A stretch of 64,000 bases of DNA from contig NZ_SSCL01000004.1 of the NCBI RefSeq assembly GCF_005876955.1, forward strand, positions 62,001 through 126,000, written 5' to 3'. The notes under the pieces were generated by a model. It did no database searches, was not told where the DNA came from, and was given only the letters and a program-made list of their open reading frames with translations. The position numbers were made by a program, and so were the translations under genes. The stretch is from Sinomonas gamaensis. GTDB taxonomy: Bacteria > Actinomycetota > Actinomycetes > Actinomycetales > Micrococcaceae. Of this stretch, positions 52,218 through 60,821 are shown one piece after another. Each line of letters opens with the position of its first letter. The stretch's first letter is position 1.

Positions 52218-53324
52218 ATGATGAAGCGCACTATCTTTGCCGCCGCCGCCGCCGTCGGCGCCATGGCGCTCAGCCTCACCGCATGTGGCGGCGCCGCCAG
52301 CCCCGCCGCCAACGGGGGCGGCAGCTCCGGTGCCTCCGGCGCCATGCCCACCGTGAAGATGATGATCGGAGGCATCGACAAGCAGATCTACCTCCCCTAC
52401 AAGCTCGCAGAGCAGCTCGGCTACTACAAGGAGCAGGGCGTCGACATGCAGCTCTCCACCGAGCAGGACGGTGGCGTTGGCGCCGAGGACGCGATGATCT
52501 CCGGCCAGGTCGACATGTCCGGCGCGTGGTACAACCACACCTACGATTTCCAGCTCCAGGGCAAGGACATCATCAGCGTGGTCCAGCTCTCGGGCGCTCC
52601 CGGCGAGCGAATCATGTGCAGTCCCAAGGCCAACGTCCACTCGCCTGCCGATATCAAGGGCAAGAACATGGGCGTCACGGACCTCGGTTCGGGCACGGAC
52701 ACCCTCACGCAGTTCATCGCGTCGAAGGCTGGGCTCAAGTCTGGCAAGGACTACAAGACCGTCAAGGCGGGCGCCGGCGCAACGGCGATCGCGGCCATCA
52801 AGAACGGTCTGGCCGACTGCGTCATGACCACGCAGCCCACGGTCACGGCGATGGAGAGCCAGGGCGTCGCCGAGTCGGCGATCGACCTCGCCACGACCGA
52901 CGGCGCCAACAAGGCCGTGGGCGGCAACTGGCCGGCCGCGAGCATCATCGCCAAGAAGGAGTGGGTCGACGCCAACAAGGACACCGTCCAGAAGGTAGTC
53001 AACGCCCTCGTCAAGACGATGCACTGGATCGCCACGCACTCGGCTCAGGACATCGCGGACAAGCTGCCCTCGGACTACGTCCAGAACAAGAACATCACGA
53101 AGGCGGACTACGTCAAGGCCCTCACGGCGGACAAGGCGCAGTTCCTTCCCGATGGCCTGATGCCGGCCGGCGGCCCGAAGACGATCGCGGACATGTTCAC
53201 GACGCTCGGCAAGGACGTCTCGAAGATCAAGTACACCGACACTTTCGACAACAGCTTCGCCATCAAGGCGAACCAGACGCTCGGTGAGAAGACCACGACG
53301 ACGCCTGCCGGCGACAACGGCTAA
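52218..53324 (+). CDS. NitT/TauT-family substrate-binding lipoprotein (NMT1-like)
   Basis: 368 residues from the ATG at 52218 (AAAGGA 11-12 nt upstream; the ATG at 52206 abuts that site). Lipobox LTAC is followed by a Gly/Ser/Ala linker. The NMT1/SsuA-like domain opens with KMMIGGIDKQIYLPYKLAEQLGYYKEQGVD and has KGKNMGVTDLGSGTD. Family substrates include sulfonates, nitrate, thiamine precursors and aromatic acids. The neighbouring CitA-type sensor suggests a carboxylate, but this is inference. Confidence 0.93.
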   Translation: MMKRTIFAAAAAVGAMALSLTACGGAASPAANGGGSSGASGAMPTVKMMIGGIDKQIYLPYKLAEQLGYYKEQGVDMQLSTEQDGGVGAEDAMISGQVDMSGAWYNHTYDFQLQGKDIISVVQLSGAPGERIMCSPKANVHSPADIKGKNMGVTDLGSGTDTLTQFIASKAGLKSGKDYKTVKAGAGATAIAAIKNGLADCVMTTQPTVTAMESQGVAESAIDLATTDGANKAVGGNWPAASIIAKKEWVDANKDTVQKVVNALVKTMHWIATHSAQDIADKLPSDYVQNKNITKADYVKALTADKAQFLPDGLMPAGGPKTIADMFTTLGKDVSKIKYTDTFDNSFAIKANQTLGEKTTTTPAGDNG

Positions 53325-53331
53325 AGCACCC

Positions 53332-53375
53332 CACGACGGCGGGCCCGCGCTTCCAAGCGCGGGCCCGCCGTCGTG
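53332..53375 (+). terminator. Strong hairpin terminator after the ABC operon
   Basis: A 21-bp perfect arm pair (53332-53352 with 53355-53375) beginning CACGACGGCGGGCCCGCG, then TTCTC. Shares the right-arm word CCCGCCGTCGTG with the terminators at 6435 and 8870. Confidence 0.85.
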
Positions 53376-53449
53376 TTCTCCCCTGTTTTCGCGCGCCCCC
53401 TCTTGTTGCTCCGGGGAGGCGCCCAGAAGGAGGCCCTAGGGGCGGGAGA

Positions 53450-54442
<993 letters not shown>

Positions 54443-54448
54443 GGTTCC

Positions 54449-54479
54449 AGCCAACCGGTTAGAGTGCGCTCTAAGTCAA
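54449..54479 (-). promoter_or_regulatory. MerR-type promoter/operator of the aldo/keto reductase gene
   Basis: On the minus strand TTGACT (54479-54474) is followed by the dyad TTAGAGCGCACTCTAA (54474-54459). A -10-like TTGGCT at 54454-54449 gives a long 19-nt spacer, the arrangement MerR proteins correct by bending DNA. The dyad includes the last bases of the merR stop codon. Transcription would start close to the ATG at 54442, giving a near-leaderless message. Confidence 0.65.
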
Positions 54480-54833
54480 GGTCTCCCGGTAGAGGTCGAT
54501 CTTCGCGTCGACGGCCCGAAGGTTCTCGGTGACCTCGGCGAGCTGGGCGAGCACGCGCTCGCGGTGCGCTTCGAGGATCTCGAGCCGCTCGCGCTCGTTG
54601 CCGGGGCCCTGCCGCACGAGCGCGGCGTAGCGGCGGATCTCCCGCACCGGCATGCCGGTGGCGCGAAGGCGAGCGACCATGAGGATGGCCGTCACGTCCC
54701 GGTCCGAGTATTCGCGGTGACCGGACGGCGTGCGGTCCACGTGGTGCAGCATGAGGCCGTCGCGCTCGTAGTAGCGCAGGGTGTGCGGAGTGAGGCCGGT
54801 GCGCTGGGCGACTTCGGCAATGGTGAGACCCAT
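54471..54833 (-). CDS. MerR-family transcriptional regulator
   Basis: 120 residues from the ATG at 54833. Winged helix [28 protein letters not shown], second wing [14 protein letters not shown], then a coiled-coil dimerisation helix ([22 protein letters not shown]). No effector domain or metal-binding Cys follows, as in redox- or aldehyde-sensing short MerR proteins. It regulates the downstream reductase from a site overlapping its own stop codon. Confidence 0.93.
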   Translation of the reverse strand: MGLTIAEVAQRTGLTPHTLRYYERDGLMLHHVDRTPSGHREYSDRDVTAILMVARLRATGMPVREIRRYAALVRQGPGNERERLEILEAHRERVLAQLAEVTENLRAVDAKIDLYRETLT

Positions 54834-54875
54834 TGAAATATCAACGCATGGTTCGGGTGCTGACACAATGGCGGC

Positions 54876-56036
54876 ATGCGCACCTTTGGGGTGGAAGAAG
54901 AGCTGCTGATCGTGGATCCGTCCACGGGTGAGCCGCTCGCCCTCGCCGGGCGGATGCTCGCCGTCGCCGGACGCCCGCCCGACATGGGGCACGAGTTCAA
55001 GCTCGAGCAGATCGAAGTCCAGACTGCCCCGTGCCGAACCCACGACGACTTGCTCGCCCAGCTCTACGCCGGCCGCCGCCTCGCGGACCGGGCGGCCAAG
55101 GCCTGCGGGGGCCGGGTGGCCGCGCTGGCCACGTCTCCACTCGGCTCGGCCACGACCCTGACTCCGGACGACCGCTTCGCCCGCATGGACGACGAATTCC
55201 GCATCATCTCCTACGAGCAACTCACGTGCGGGCTGCACGTGCACGTCGCGATCGAGTCGAAGGACGAGGGCGTCGCGATCCTCGACCGCATTCGCGACTG
55301 GCTCCCGATCTTCATCGCCCTGACCGCGAACTCGCCGTTCTGGTTCGGTTCCACGACGGGCTACGCGAGCTTCCGCACCCAAGCGTGGAATCGCTGGCCC
55401 ACCTCGGGACCCCAGGACCTGTACGGATCGGCGCAGGCGTACGCGGAGCTCATGGCCTCGATGGTCGGCACCGGGGCGATCCTCGACGAGGGCATGGCCT
55501 ACTTCGACGCCCGCCTCTCCCGGCACCACCCAACCGTCGAGATCCGCATCGCCGACGTCCCGCTGCTCACGTCGGACTCCGCGCTCGTCGCCGTCCTGGT
55601 CCGCGCGCTGGTCGAGACCGCGCTGCGCGAAGCTGCCGATGGCGTTGCCCCCTTGGCCACGCCCGTCGGCATCCTCCGCCTTGCTGCCTGGCGGGCCAGC
55701 CGGTCGGGCCTGAACGGCCAGCTCGTCCATCCCGCCAAACGGGAGCCGGTTTCGGCGAGCGACGCCGTTGCCGCCCTGCTCGCGCACGTCGCGCCCGCGC
55801 TGCGCGAGACGGGCGAGTTCGCCCGCACCGAGCTCGCGATTGCGCAGCTTCTCGAGCGCGGGACGGGCGAGCGCGCGCAGCGTCAGGCAGCGGCCGACGG
55901 CGGCGGGCTGGCCGGCGCTGTGCGTGCCGCCGTCAAGCACACGGTGTCGCGCGAGGGCGGCTGGGACGACGGCGCGCGGGCCACGCTGAGCTTCGTCCGA
56001 CGTCGGTGGCCCCTCGCGCGGGGACGCCGCGCCTGA
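54876..56036 (+). CDS. Glutamate-cysteine ligase 2 family (YbdK-type carboxylate-amine ligase)
   Basis: 386 residues. GCS2 fold: RTFGVEEELLIVDPSTGEP at the N-terminus, LEQIEVQTAPC, the CGLHVHV metal-binding motif, NSPFWFGSTTGYASFR, and HHPTVEIRIADV. Length is normal for the family. Weak glutamate-cysteine ligase activity is known for E. coli YbdK; the physiological role in actinobacteria is unclear. The start is 42 nt from the divergent merR. Confidence 0.92.
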   Translation: MRTFGVEEELLIVDPSTGEPLALAGRMLAVAGRPPDMGHEFKLEQIEVQTAPCRTHDDLLAQLYAGRRLADRAAKACGGRVAALATSPLGSATTLTPDDRFARMDDEFRIISYEQLTCGLHVHVAIESKDEGVAILDRIRDWLPIFIALTANSPFWFGSTTGYASFRTQAWNRWPTSGPQDLYGSAQAYAELMASMVGTGAILDEGMAYFDARLSRHHPTVEIRIADVPLLTSDSALVAVLVRALVETALREAADGVAPLATPVGILRLAAWRASRSGLNGQLVHPAKREPVSASDAVAALLAHVAPALRETGEFARTELAIAQLLERGTGERAQRQAAADGGGLAGAVRAAVKHTVSREGGWDDGARATLSFVRRRWPLARGRRA

Positions 56037-56071
56037 CGCTGACGCGCCAAGACCGTCCTTCGGCACCTCGG

Positions 56072-56132
56072 CCGTCCCTCCGAGGCATAACCGTCTGTTC
56101 CGATCGACGGTTATGCCGGTCCGGGACGGTTA
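56072..56132. repeat. GGCATAACCG palindrome element, copy 3
   Basis: Inner arms GGCATAACCGTC (56084-56095) and GACGGTTATGCC (56106-56117) are 12-bp perfect; outer CCGTCCC (56072-56078) pairs with GGGACGG (56123-56129). The right end supplies the TAA stop of the SRPBCC gene. Same family as the elements at 24525 and 47748. Confidence 0.7.
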
Positions 56133-56594
56133 CGGCGCCGGGTGCCGCAGGAGGCGCCGAAGGACCAGCGAGTATCCGGCCCGGGCGCCCCAGACGGCAA
56201 CAGCGTTGAGCGGCTCGGGAAGCCGGGCGAGGCCGAACTCCTGTGACCAGCTCACCTCGGAGCCGCCGTCGTGCGGGGTCACGGTCACGGCGACCGACCC
56301 GAGGACGAACCGCCCGGACTTCGCGATGCTCGCGTGGCCGGGCGTGGTCGCCGTGGGCGGCGCGAGCTCTTCGAAGGTCATGACGTCGTTGAAGCCAAGG
56401 CGCCTGAACCTGCGCGGGCCCACCATCGTGCACGCCACGAACCGGTGGCCGGGCCGCAGCTCCGATGCCGCAACGGCCCCCTGGGTGACGTGCGTGAAGG
56501 GCACGAGCCGGTCGTGGGCGCGGAGATCGAGGATCCGCGCCCACGCCTCGGGCGCCGGCAGGGACGTACGGATGCGGAGTTCGAAGCGCCTCAG
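56130..56594 (-). CDS. SRPBCC-family protein, probably started by CTG
   Basis: 154 residues if translation begins at the CTG at 56594, giving (M)RRFELRIRTSLPAPEAWARI, a complete SRPBCC N-terminus. The only ordinary start in frame is a GTG at 56504, which would remove the first strand and helices. No in-frame ATG, GTG or TTG exists between. The CTG overlaps the MetZ stop codon (CTGA), mimicking the ATGA couplings elsewhere in the operon. The stop lies within a palindromic repeat. Lipid-like ligand binding is the family role. Confidence 0.7.
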   Translation of the reverse strand: MRRFELRIRTSLPAPEAWARILDLRAHDRLVPFTHVTQGAVAASELRPGHRFVACTMVGPRRFRRLGFNDVMTFEELAPPTATTPGHASIAKSGRFVLGSVAVTVTPHDGGSEVSWSQEFGLARLPEPLNAVAVWGARAGYSLVLRRLLRHPAP

Positions 56595-57790
56595 TGGAGC
56601 GCCCGGTCGAGGTCGCCGATGAGATCGCCGACGTCCTCGAGGCCCACGCTCAGGCGGAGGACGCCGTCGCCCAGCCCGATCGCGGCGCGGCCCTCGGCGC
56701 CCATCGCACGGTGCGTCGTCGTCGCCGGATGGGTGATGAGGGACTTCGAATCGCCCAAGTTGTTCGAGATGTCGATGATCTTCAGGCCGTTGAGGAGCCG
56801 GAACGCCGCGTCCTTCCCTCCGTCCTCGGGCGCGTTGAGCTCGAAGGTGAGCACCGTGCCGCCTGCGCTCATCTGCTTGCGCGCAAGCTCATACTGCGGG
56901 TGCGACTTCAGGTGTGGGTACTTGACCCAGCCAACCTCCGGCTGAGCCTCGAGCCATTCCGCGATCGCGAGCGCGCTCGCGGACGAGTGGCGCACGCGCA
57001 GGCCCATCGTCTCGAGGCCCTTGGTGAGGACCCACGCGTTGAACGGGCTCAGCGAGGGGCCGGTGTGGCGCATGAGCTGCTTGACCGGACCGTCGATGAA
57101 CTCCTTCGGGCCGAGGATCGCGCCGCCGAGCACCCGGCCCTGCCCGTCGATGTGCTTGGTCCCCGAATAGACCACCACATCGGCGCCGAAGTCGAGGCTG
57201 CGCTGCAGGAGCGGCGTGGCAAAGACATTGTCGACGACGACGGTCGCCCCCACGGCGTGCGCGAGGTCCGCCACGGCCTGGATGTCCACGAGCTCCTGCA
57301 TGGGGTTTGACGGCGACTCGAAGAACACCGCGGTCGTCGGCACCGAGAGCGCCTCGCGCCACTGGTCGAGGTCCGGTCCGTCGACGAACACCGTCTCGAC
57401 GCCCCAGCGCGGGAGGATCTCGTTGAGGATCACGAAGCACGAGCCGAACAGGCTCCTCGCGGCGACCACGCGGTCGCCGGCGCCCAGCAGCGCCCCGAGT
57501 GCAGTGAACACCGCGGACATGCCGGACGCCGTCGCGAAGCACGCCTCCGTGCCCTCGAGCAGCCGAAGCCGCTCCTGGAAGGTGGCCACCGTCGGGTTGC
57601 CGTACCGGGAGTAGACAAAGCGTTCGTCCTCGCCGGTGAAGGCCCGTTCGGCAGCCTCCGCCGACTCGTACACGAAGCCCGAGTTCAGGAACAGGGCCTC
57701 TGACGTCTCCTGGAAATTGGTGCGGTCAAGCCCGCCGCGCACAGCCTGGGTGTCTTCGCTCCAGCTGGCGGCGTCGATGTTGAAGGTCAC
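56591..57790 (-). CDS. metZ: O-succinylhomoserine sulfhydrylase (MetZ-type, Cys/Met metabolism PLP enzyme)
   Basis: 399 residues. PLP enzyme of the cystathionine gamma-synthase family: RYGNPTVATFQERL, CFATASGMSAVFTAL, and the PLP lysine in VYSGTKHIDGQGR. The QAVRGGLDRTNFQETSEALF start is typical of MetZ. It makes homocysteine directly from sulfide and O-succinylhomoserine. It is third of four genes behind a SAM-IV riboswitch, consistent with repression when SAM is plentiful. Confidence 0.92.
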   Translation of the reverse strand: MTFNIDAASWSEDTQAVRGGLDRTNFQETSEALFLNSGFVYESAEAAERAFTGEDERFVYSRYGNPTVATFQERLRLLEGTEACFATASGMSAVFTALGALLGAGDRVVAARSLFGSCFVILNEILPRWGVETVFVDGPDLDQWREALSVPTTAVFFESPSNPMQELVDIQAVADLAHAVGATVVVDNVFATPLLQRSLDFGADVVVYSGTKHIDGQGRVLGGAILGPKEFIDGPVKQLMRHTGPSLSPFNAWVLTKGLETMGLRVRHSSASALAIAEWLEAQPEVGWVKYPHLKSHPQYELARKQMSAGGTVLTFELNAPEDGGKDAAFRLLNGLKIIDISNNLGDSKSLITHPATTTHRAMGAEGRAAIGLGDGVLRLSVGLEDVGDLIGDLDRALH

Positions 57791-57793
57791 TGA

Positions 57794-58207
57794 CTACTCT
57801 TGTCCTACGTTCGTGGGGAGGCCCCGGTTCTTCCAGCCGTTGACGTTCCGCTGCCCGTCCGGGCCGGGAATGCCCTCAAAGCCTTCCAGCACGTTGTACG
57901 CCTTGAAGCCGAGATTGGTGGCAACGGCGGCCGCAGCCGCGGAGCGATGCCCCGAGCGGCACAGGAACAGGAGCTCGGTGGCCCGGTCCTCCGGCCCCTG
58001 GAGCTCGAGCTCCGTGAGGAAATCCGGGTTGGGGATCCCGCCGGAGAAGACCCAGGGGATGAACAGCGGATCGTTGTCCGTCTGCCGGGTGTCCGGAATG
58101 CCGATGTGCGCCCACTCCTCCTCCGTGCGGACGTCCACCAGGACGGCCTCGCCGGACTTGAGCTTCTCCCACGCCTCGAGGGGCGTCACGTCTCCTGCGT
58201 AGCTCAT
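57794..58207 (-). CDS. Rhodanese-like domain protein
   Basis: 137 residues, single rhodanese domain with active-site loop CRSGHRS (catalytic Cys) and the EAVLVDVRTEEEWAHIG start. Transfers or carries sulfane sulfur. Its position between DUF1737 and metZ, with a 4-nt overlap upstream and 3-nt gap downstream, suggests delivery of sulfur to homocysteine synthesis. Confidence 0.93.
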   Translation of the reverse strand: MSYAGDVTPLEAWEKLKSGEAVLVDVRTEEEWAHIGIPDTRQTDNDPLFIPWVFSGGIPNPDFLTELELQGPEDRATELLFLCRSGHRSAAAAAVATNLGFKAYNVLEGFEGIPGPDGQRNVNGWKNRGLPTNVGQE

Positions 58208-58524
58208 GCGTGGCCCTCGTATTCGAGATCGGTGCTGAGATCCTCGACCGCCGAGGCCACCGCGGCGTCCGCGCGGGCGATGGCGTGAGGCAGGATGACG
58301 GCTTGCGCAACGATGACGTCGGTGCCGTTGAACGTCGCGGCGGGGCTGCCGTGGAGCACGTACCCCTCCGCGAGGGCCTGCGAAATGCGGGCGCAGAACT
58401 CGCGGGTGTCCGGTCCGGTGAGGAGACGATAGGCGAGGCGCTCTTCAGAAGCGCTCGACGGAGCCGCGGGATCGTTGAGCGGTGTGGCGGCCGCCTCTCC
58501 CGTCTCGATGGCGGTGTCGGACAT
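58204..58524 (-). CDS. DUF1737-domain protein
   Basis: 106 residues from the ATG at 58524 (AAGGAG 11 nt upstream). After a variable Ala/Ser-rich N-terminus the DUF1737 pattern appears: YRLLTGPDTREFCARISQAL then GYVLHGSPAATFNG and VIVAQAVIL. Function of the family is unknown. First gene behind the SAM-IV riboswitch, so linked to methionine/sulfur metabolism. Confidence 0.88.
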   Translation of the reverse strand: MSDTAIETGEAAATPLNDPAAPSSASEERLAYRLLTGPDTREFCARISQALAEGYVLHGSPAATFNGTDVIVAQAVILPHAIARADAAVASAVEDLSTDLEYEGHA

Positions 58525-58568
58525 GGGCGGGGGCTCCTTCTGGCTTGCGTATCGATGGTCGAAATGCC

Positions 58569-58676
58569 GAGTCTTCACCTGAGGCACCCCGCCGGATGGA
58601 GGGTTGCCGGCCAGCAAGTCAGGGCAGTGCGACCACAGAAGCAAGCTCCGCCGTCGCGCGCTGGCGCTCGTTACTC
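58569..58676 (-). ncRNA. SAM-IV class riboswitch
   Basis: On the minus strand the conserved SAM-IV core appears in order: a 5' GAGT paired with the 3' ACTC (P1), GAGCGCCAGCG, TTGCTGGCCGGCAACCC, a short hairpin, then GGGGTGCCTCAGGTGAAGAC. The GGCAACC and GGTGCC strands form the SAM-binding core shared with SAM-I. It lies 44 nt upstream of the DUF1737 start codon in the leader of a metZ operon, the context known for this class. Expected to shut the operon down when SAM is abundant. Confidence 0.88.
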
Positions 58677-58766
58677 TGCGTCGAAAGTAACACGGCGACG
58701 GCGGAGCCAGCCATGAGAGCCCGGTAACGATTGGCAACACCCCGCAACAGAGGCGGAGTGGCTTGC

Positions 58767-59264
58767 CTAGCGGACTTCCTGCCCTGCCAGAATGCCGTCG
58801 ATCTGGCCCACGGCCTCCCTCATACCTTCCTCCATGCCCATGGCGAGGAGCTTCTCCAGCTGTTCGAGGCTCTTGAAGGTGGCGACGGACGTCATCCGGG
58901 TGATCCCGTCCGTCTCTTCCAGGCGGACCGCCGTGTGCGTGGTGTCGTCGCGGTCGAGCGGCTCGCCGTCGTCGCCCGCGAAGCCGTCGTCGAACTCGAG
59001 GCGACGCGGAGCCTCGACTTCCGTGATGCGCCACCAGCCGTAGGCGCGCTCGCCGTCCGGCCCCGTCATGAAGTACCGGGACTCGCCGCCGGGCTCGAAC
59101 TCGTGGCGTGTGAACGTTGCCGGCCACGTGGGCGGCCCCCACCAGCGCTCGAGCTGGCGGGCGTCTTCCCAGACCTGCCACAGCCGGTCCGGGCTGGCTC
59201 CGTGTTCGGTGATGAGTGTGAGGGTCAGATTGTCGAGGTCCTTGGTGCTGCTGACGAAGGGCAT
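58767..59264 (-). CDS. AHSA1/SRPBCC domain protein
   Basis: 165 residues: LTLITEHGASPDRLWQVWEDARQLERWWGPP and TWPATFTRHEFEPGG, the Aha1-like START fold, ending in an amphipathic helix. Twelve nucleotides downstream of an ArsR gene, the standard ArsR-AHSA1 pairing in actinobacteria and proteobacteria. Ligand unknown. Confidence 0.9.
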   Translation of the reverse strand: MPFVSSTKDLDNLTLTLITEHGASPDRLWQVWEDARQLERWWGPPTWPATFTRHEFEPGGESRYFMTGPDGERAYGWWRITEVEAPRRLEFDDGFAGDDGEPLDRDDTTHTAVRLEETDGITRMTSVATFKSLEQLEKLLAMGMEEGMREAVGQIDGILAGQEVR

Positions 59265-59276
59265 GGTTCCCCCTGA

Positions 59277-59606
59277 TTAGTCGGAGAGGAGCTCATCGAT
59301 GCGGGCTGCGCGGCCCCGCCACAGATCCTCGTACGCGTCGAGGAGGCGGGCCGCTCGGCGAAGCGCCTCGGGATTGGAGTGCACGATCTGCTCCCTCCCG
59401 CGGCGTTCCTTCCTCACGAGCGAGGCTCGTTCGAGGACCGCGACGTGCTTCTGCACGGCCGCGAAACTCATGGCGTAGTGCTTCGCGAGGTCCGAGACCG
59501 ACTGCTCCCGCAGCATCGACTGCCGGATGATGTCCCGGCGGGTCGAGTCCGACAGGGCTTGGAAGATCCGGTCGGTCTCTTCGTCGCGGAGCTGTTCTAC
59601 AACCAT
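59277..59606 (-). CDS. ArsR-family transcriptional regulator
   Basis: 109 residues. Winged helix with DSTRRDIIRQSMLREQSVSDLA and recognition helix AMSFAAVQKHVAVLERASLV. No Cys-Val-Cys or alpha-5 His cluster, so it belongs to the non-metal ArsR group that accompanies AHSA1 proteins. Its ATG lies within a 20-bp palindrome, indicating autorepression. Confidence 0.92.
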   Translation of the reverse strand: MVVEQLRDEETDRIFQALSDSTRRDIIRQSMLREQSVSDLAKHYAMSFAAVQKHVAVLERASLVRKERRGREQIVHSNPEALRRAARLLDAYEDLWRGRAARIDELLSD

Positions 59607-59616
59607 TTGGTTGTAG
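59597..59616 (-). promoter_or_regulatory. ArsR operator overlapping its own start codon
   Basis: CTACAACCATTTGGTTGTAG is a perfect 20-bp palindrome; its centre contains the ATG of the ArsR gene (59604-59606). A bound dimer would cover the start site of transcription or translation. Confidence 0.75.
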
Positions 59617-59670
59617 GTTAGCTCGCGACGGCGGGGAGGACAAGGGGGTCATGCTTGCGCTCGAAACCAT

Positions 59671-59713
59671 CTCTCGCGGGGAAGTTCCCGTAACAGGAAC
59701 TTCCCCGCGAGAG
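59671..59713. repeat. 18-bp perfect hairpin (GGGGAAGTTCC type)
   Basis: CTCTCGCGGGGAAGTTCC (59671-59688) pairs perfectly with 59696-59713 around CGTAACA. It lies in the gap upstream of the ArsR gene and downstream of the thioesterase. A second weaker dyad (GCGAAC...GTTCGC) follows to about 59772. It could be the thioesterase terminator or a REP element. Confidence 0.65.
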
Positions 59714-59780
59714 GGGAACTGCAGTCGATGCAAAAGCGAACTTGTCGGCGATAAGCGCACTTCTCGTTCGCTCGAGGCTC

Positions 59781-59800
59781 TCCGTCAGGATCCGTCAGGA
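59781..59800. repeat. Tandem 10-bp duplication at the thioesterase stop codon
   Basis: TCCGTCAGGA occurs twice head to tail; the second copy contains the stop codon of the thioesterase. Probably a small slippage event. Confidence 0.6.
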
Positions 59801-60805
59801 GGGGCCGTTGGCTGCCAGCAGGTGATTGGGCAGCCGGTTCCCGGGGGCTCTGCCGCGGATCTCGAGGAGCTCCCGGGCGTGATTCCAGAGGCGCCGGTCC
59901 TCGTCGGAGACGGGAACCCACGGCTCGATCGGGATCGCAGCGCCGGATTCGTCCCGGGCCACCATGACCGTAAGGCAGTACGTGGTGAGCTCGAGTTCGT
60001 GGCCCCTCGGGCTGCCCGAGCGCACGTGAACGGCGATGTGCATGCCCTTGTTGCCCGTGTACACAAGCCGAGCCTCGACCTCTACCACGTCGCCGATCAG
60101 CAGCGGTCGGTAGAACCGGACCCCGCCCGAGAACACCGCCACCGTGTCCCGGCCGCAATAGCGGGCCGAGCACACGTAGGCCGCCTCGTCGATCCACTTC
60201 ATGACCGTGCCGCCGTGGACCTTGCCGCCCCAGTTCACGTCGGTCGGCGCCGCCAGGAATCGGAGCACCACGCGCTCCGATGTCCCCGCGTCCGTGTACT
60301 CCTGCTGCCGCATGGATTCCACGATCTCGTTCCGGACGGCGATCCGGGCAACCGCGTGTGCCTCGGCCTGCCGCTCCGCCTCGGTCCTGGGCATGAAGGA
60401 CGGCACCTCGACTGGGCGCCCATCTGTGCCGACGGCCACGAAGATGACCAGGCAGTCACTGCGCATGGTGGGTGTGCCGCCCTTCGGATCGCCGGAGGAG
60501 ACAACGGTGCGGATATGCATCGACGAACGGCCGGTGTAGACGATGGTCGCCGTGACCTCGACCATGTCGCCCACATTCACGGGGTCGGCGAAGTGGATGT
60601 TCCCCACGTAAGCCGTCACGCAATACGTCTTGGCCCAGCCCACGGCCGCCGCGTAGGCCGCCTTGTCGACCCACTCGAGGACGGTGCCGGCGTCGACCGA
60701 GCCGGAATGCCCGACGTCGGTGGGCGCTGCGAGGAAGCGCAGGGTGACTTCGGGGTTCAGAGTGGAAGCGTCGCCCACGGTGGGGTCGGAAGCGGTCGGT
60801 GCCAT
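59795..60805 (-). CDS. Acyl-CoA thioesterase with two hotdog domains
   Basis: 336 residues made of two hotdog domains, each opening with LRFLAAPTDV (about residues 23 and 182) and each with a catalytic-helix region (GTVLEWVDKAAYA, GTVMKWIDEAAYV). The double-domain BACH/YciA-like architecture hydrolyses acyl-CoA to acid and CoA in the cytosol. It follows the MetE-like gene by 16 nt. Confidence 0.93.
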   Translation of the reverse strand: MAPTASDPTVGDASTLNPEVTLRFLAAPTDVGHSGSVDAGTVLEWVDKAAYAAAVGWAKTYCVTAYVGNIHFADPVNVGDMVEVTATIVYTGRSSMHIRTVVSSGDPKGGTPTMRSDCLVIFVAVGTDGRPVEVPSFMPRTEAERQAEAHAVARIAVRNEIVESMRQQEYTDAGTSERVVLRFLAAPTDVNWGGKVHGGTVMKWIDEAAYVCSARYCGRDTVAVFSGGVRFYRPLLIGDVVEVEARLVYTGNKGMHIAVHVRSGSPRGHELELTTYCLTVMVARDESGAAIPIEPWVPVSDEDRRLWNHARELLEIRGRAPGNRLPNHLLAANGPS

Positions 60806-60821
60806 CGCCGTCGTCGTCCTT

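Noticed and set aside
54471-56066. 531-codon leftward frame joining an antisense copy of the GCS2 gene to merR
   Set aside because: Only the last 120 codons resemble a protein (MerR), starting at its own ATG at 54833; the remainder is antisense to GCS2.
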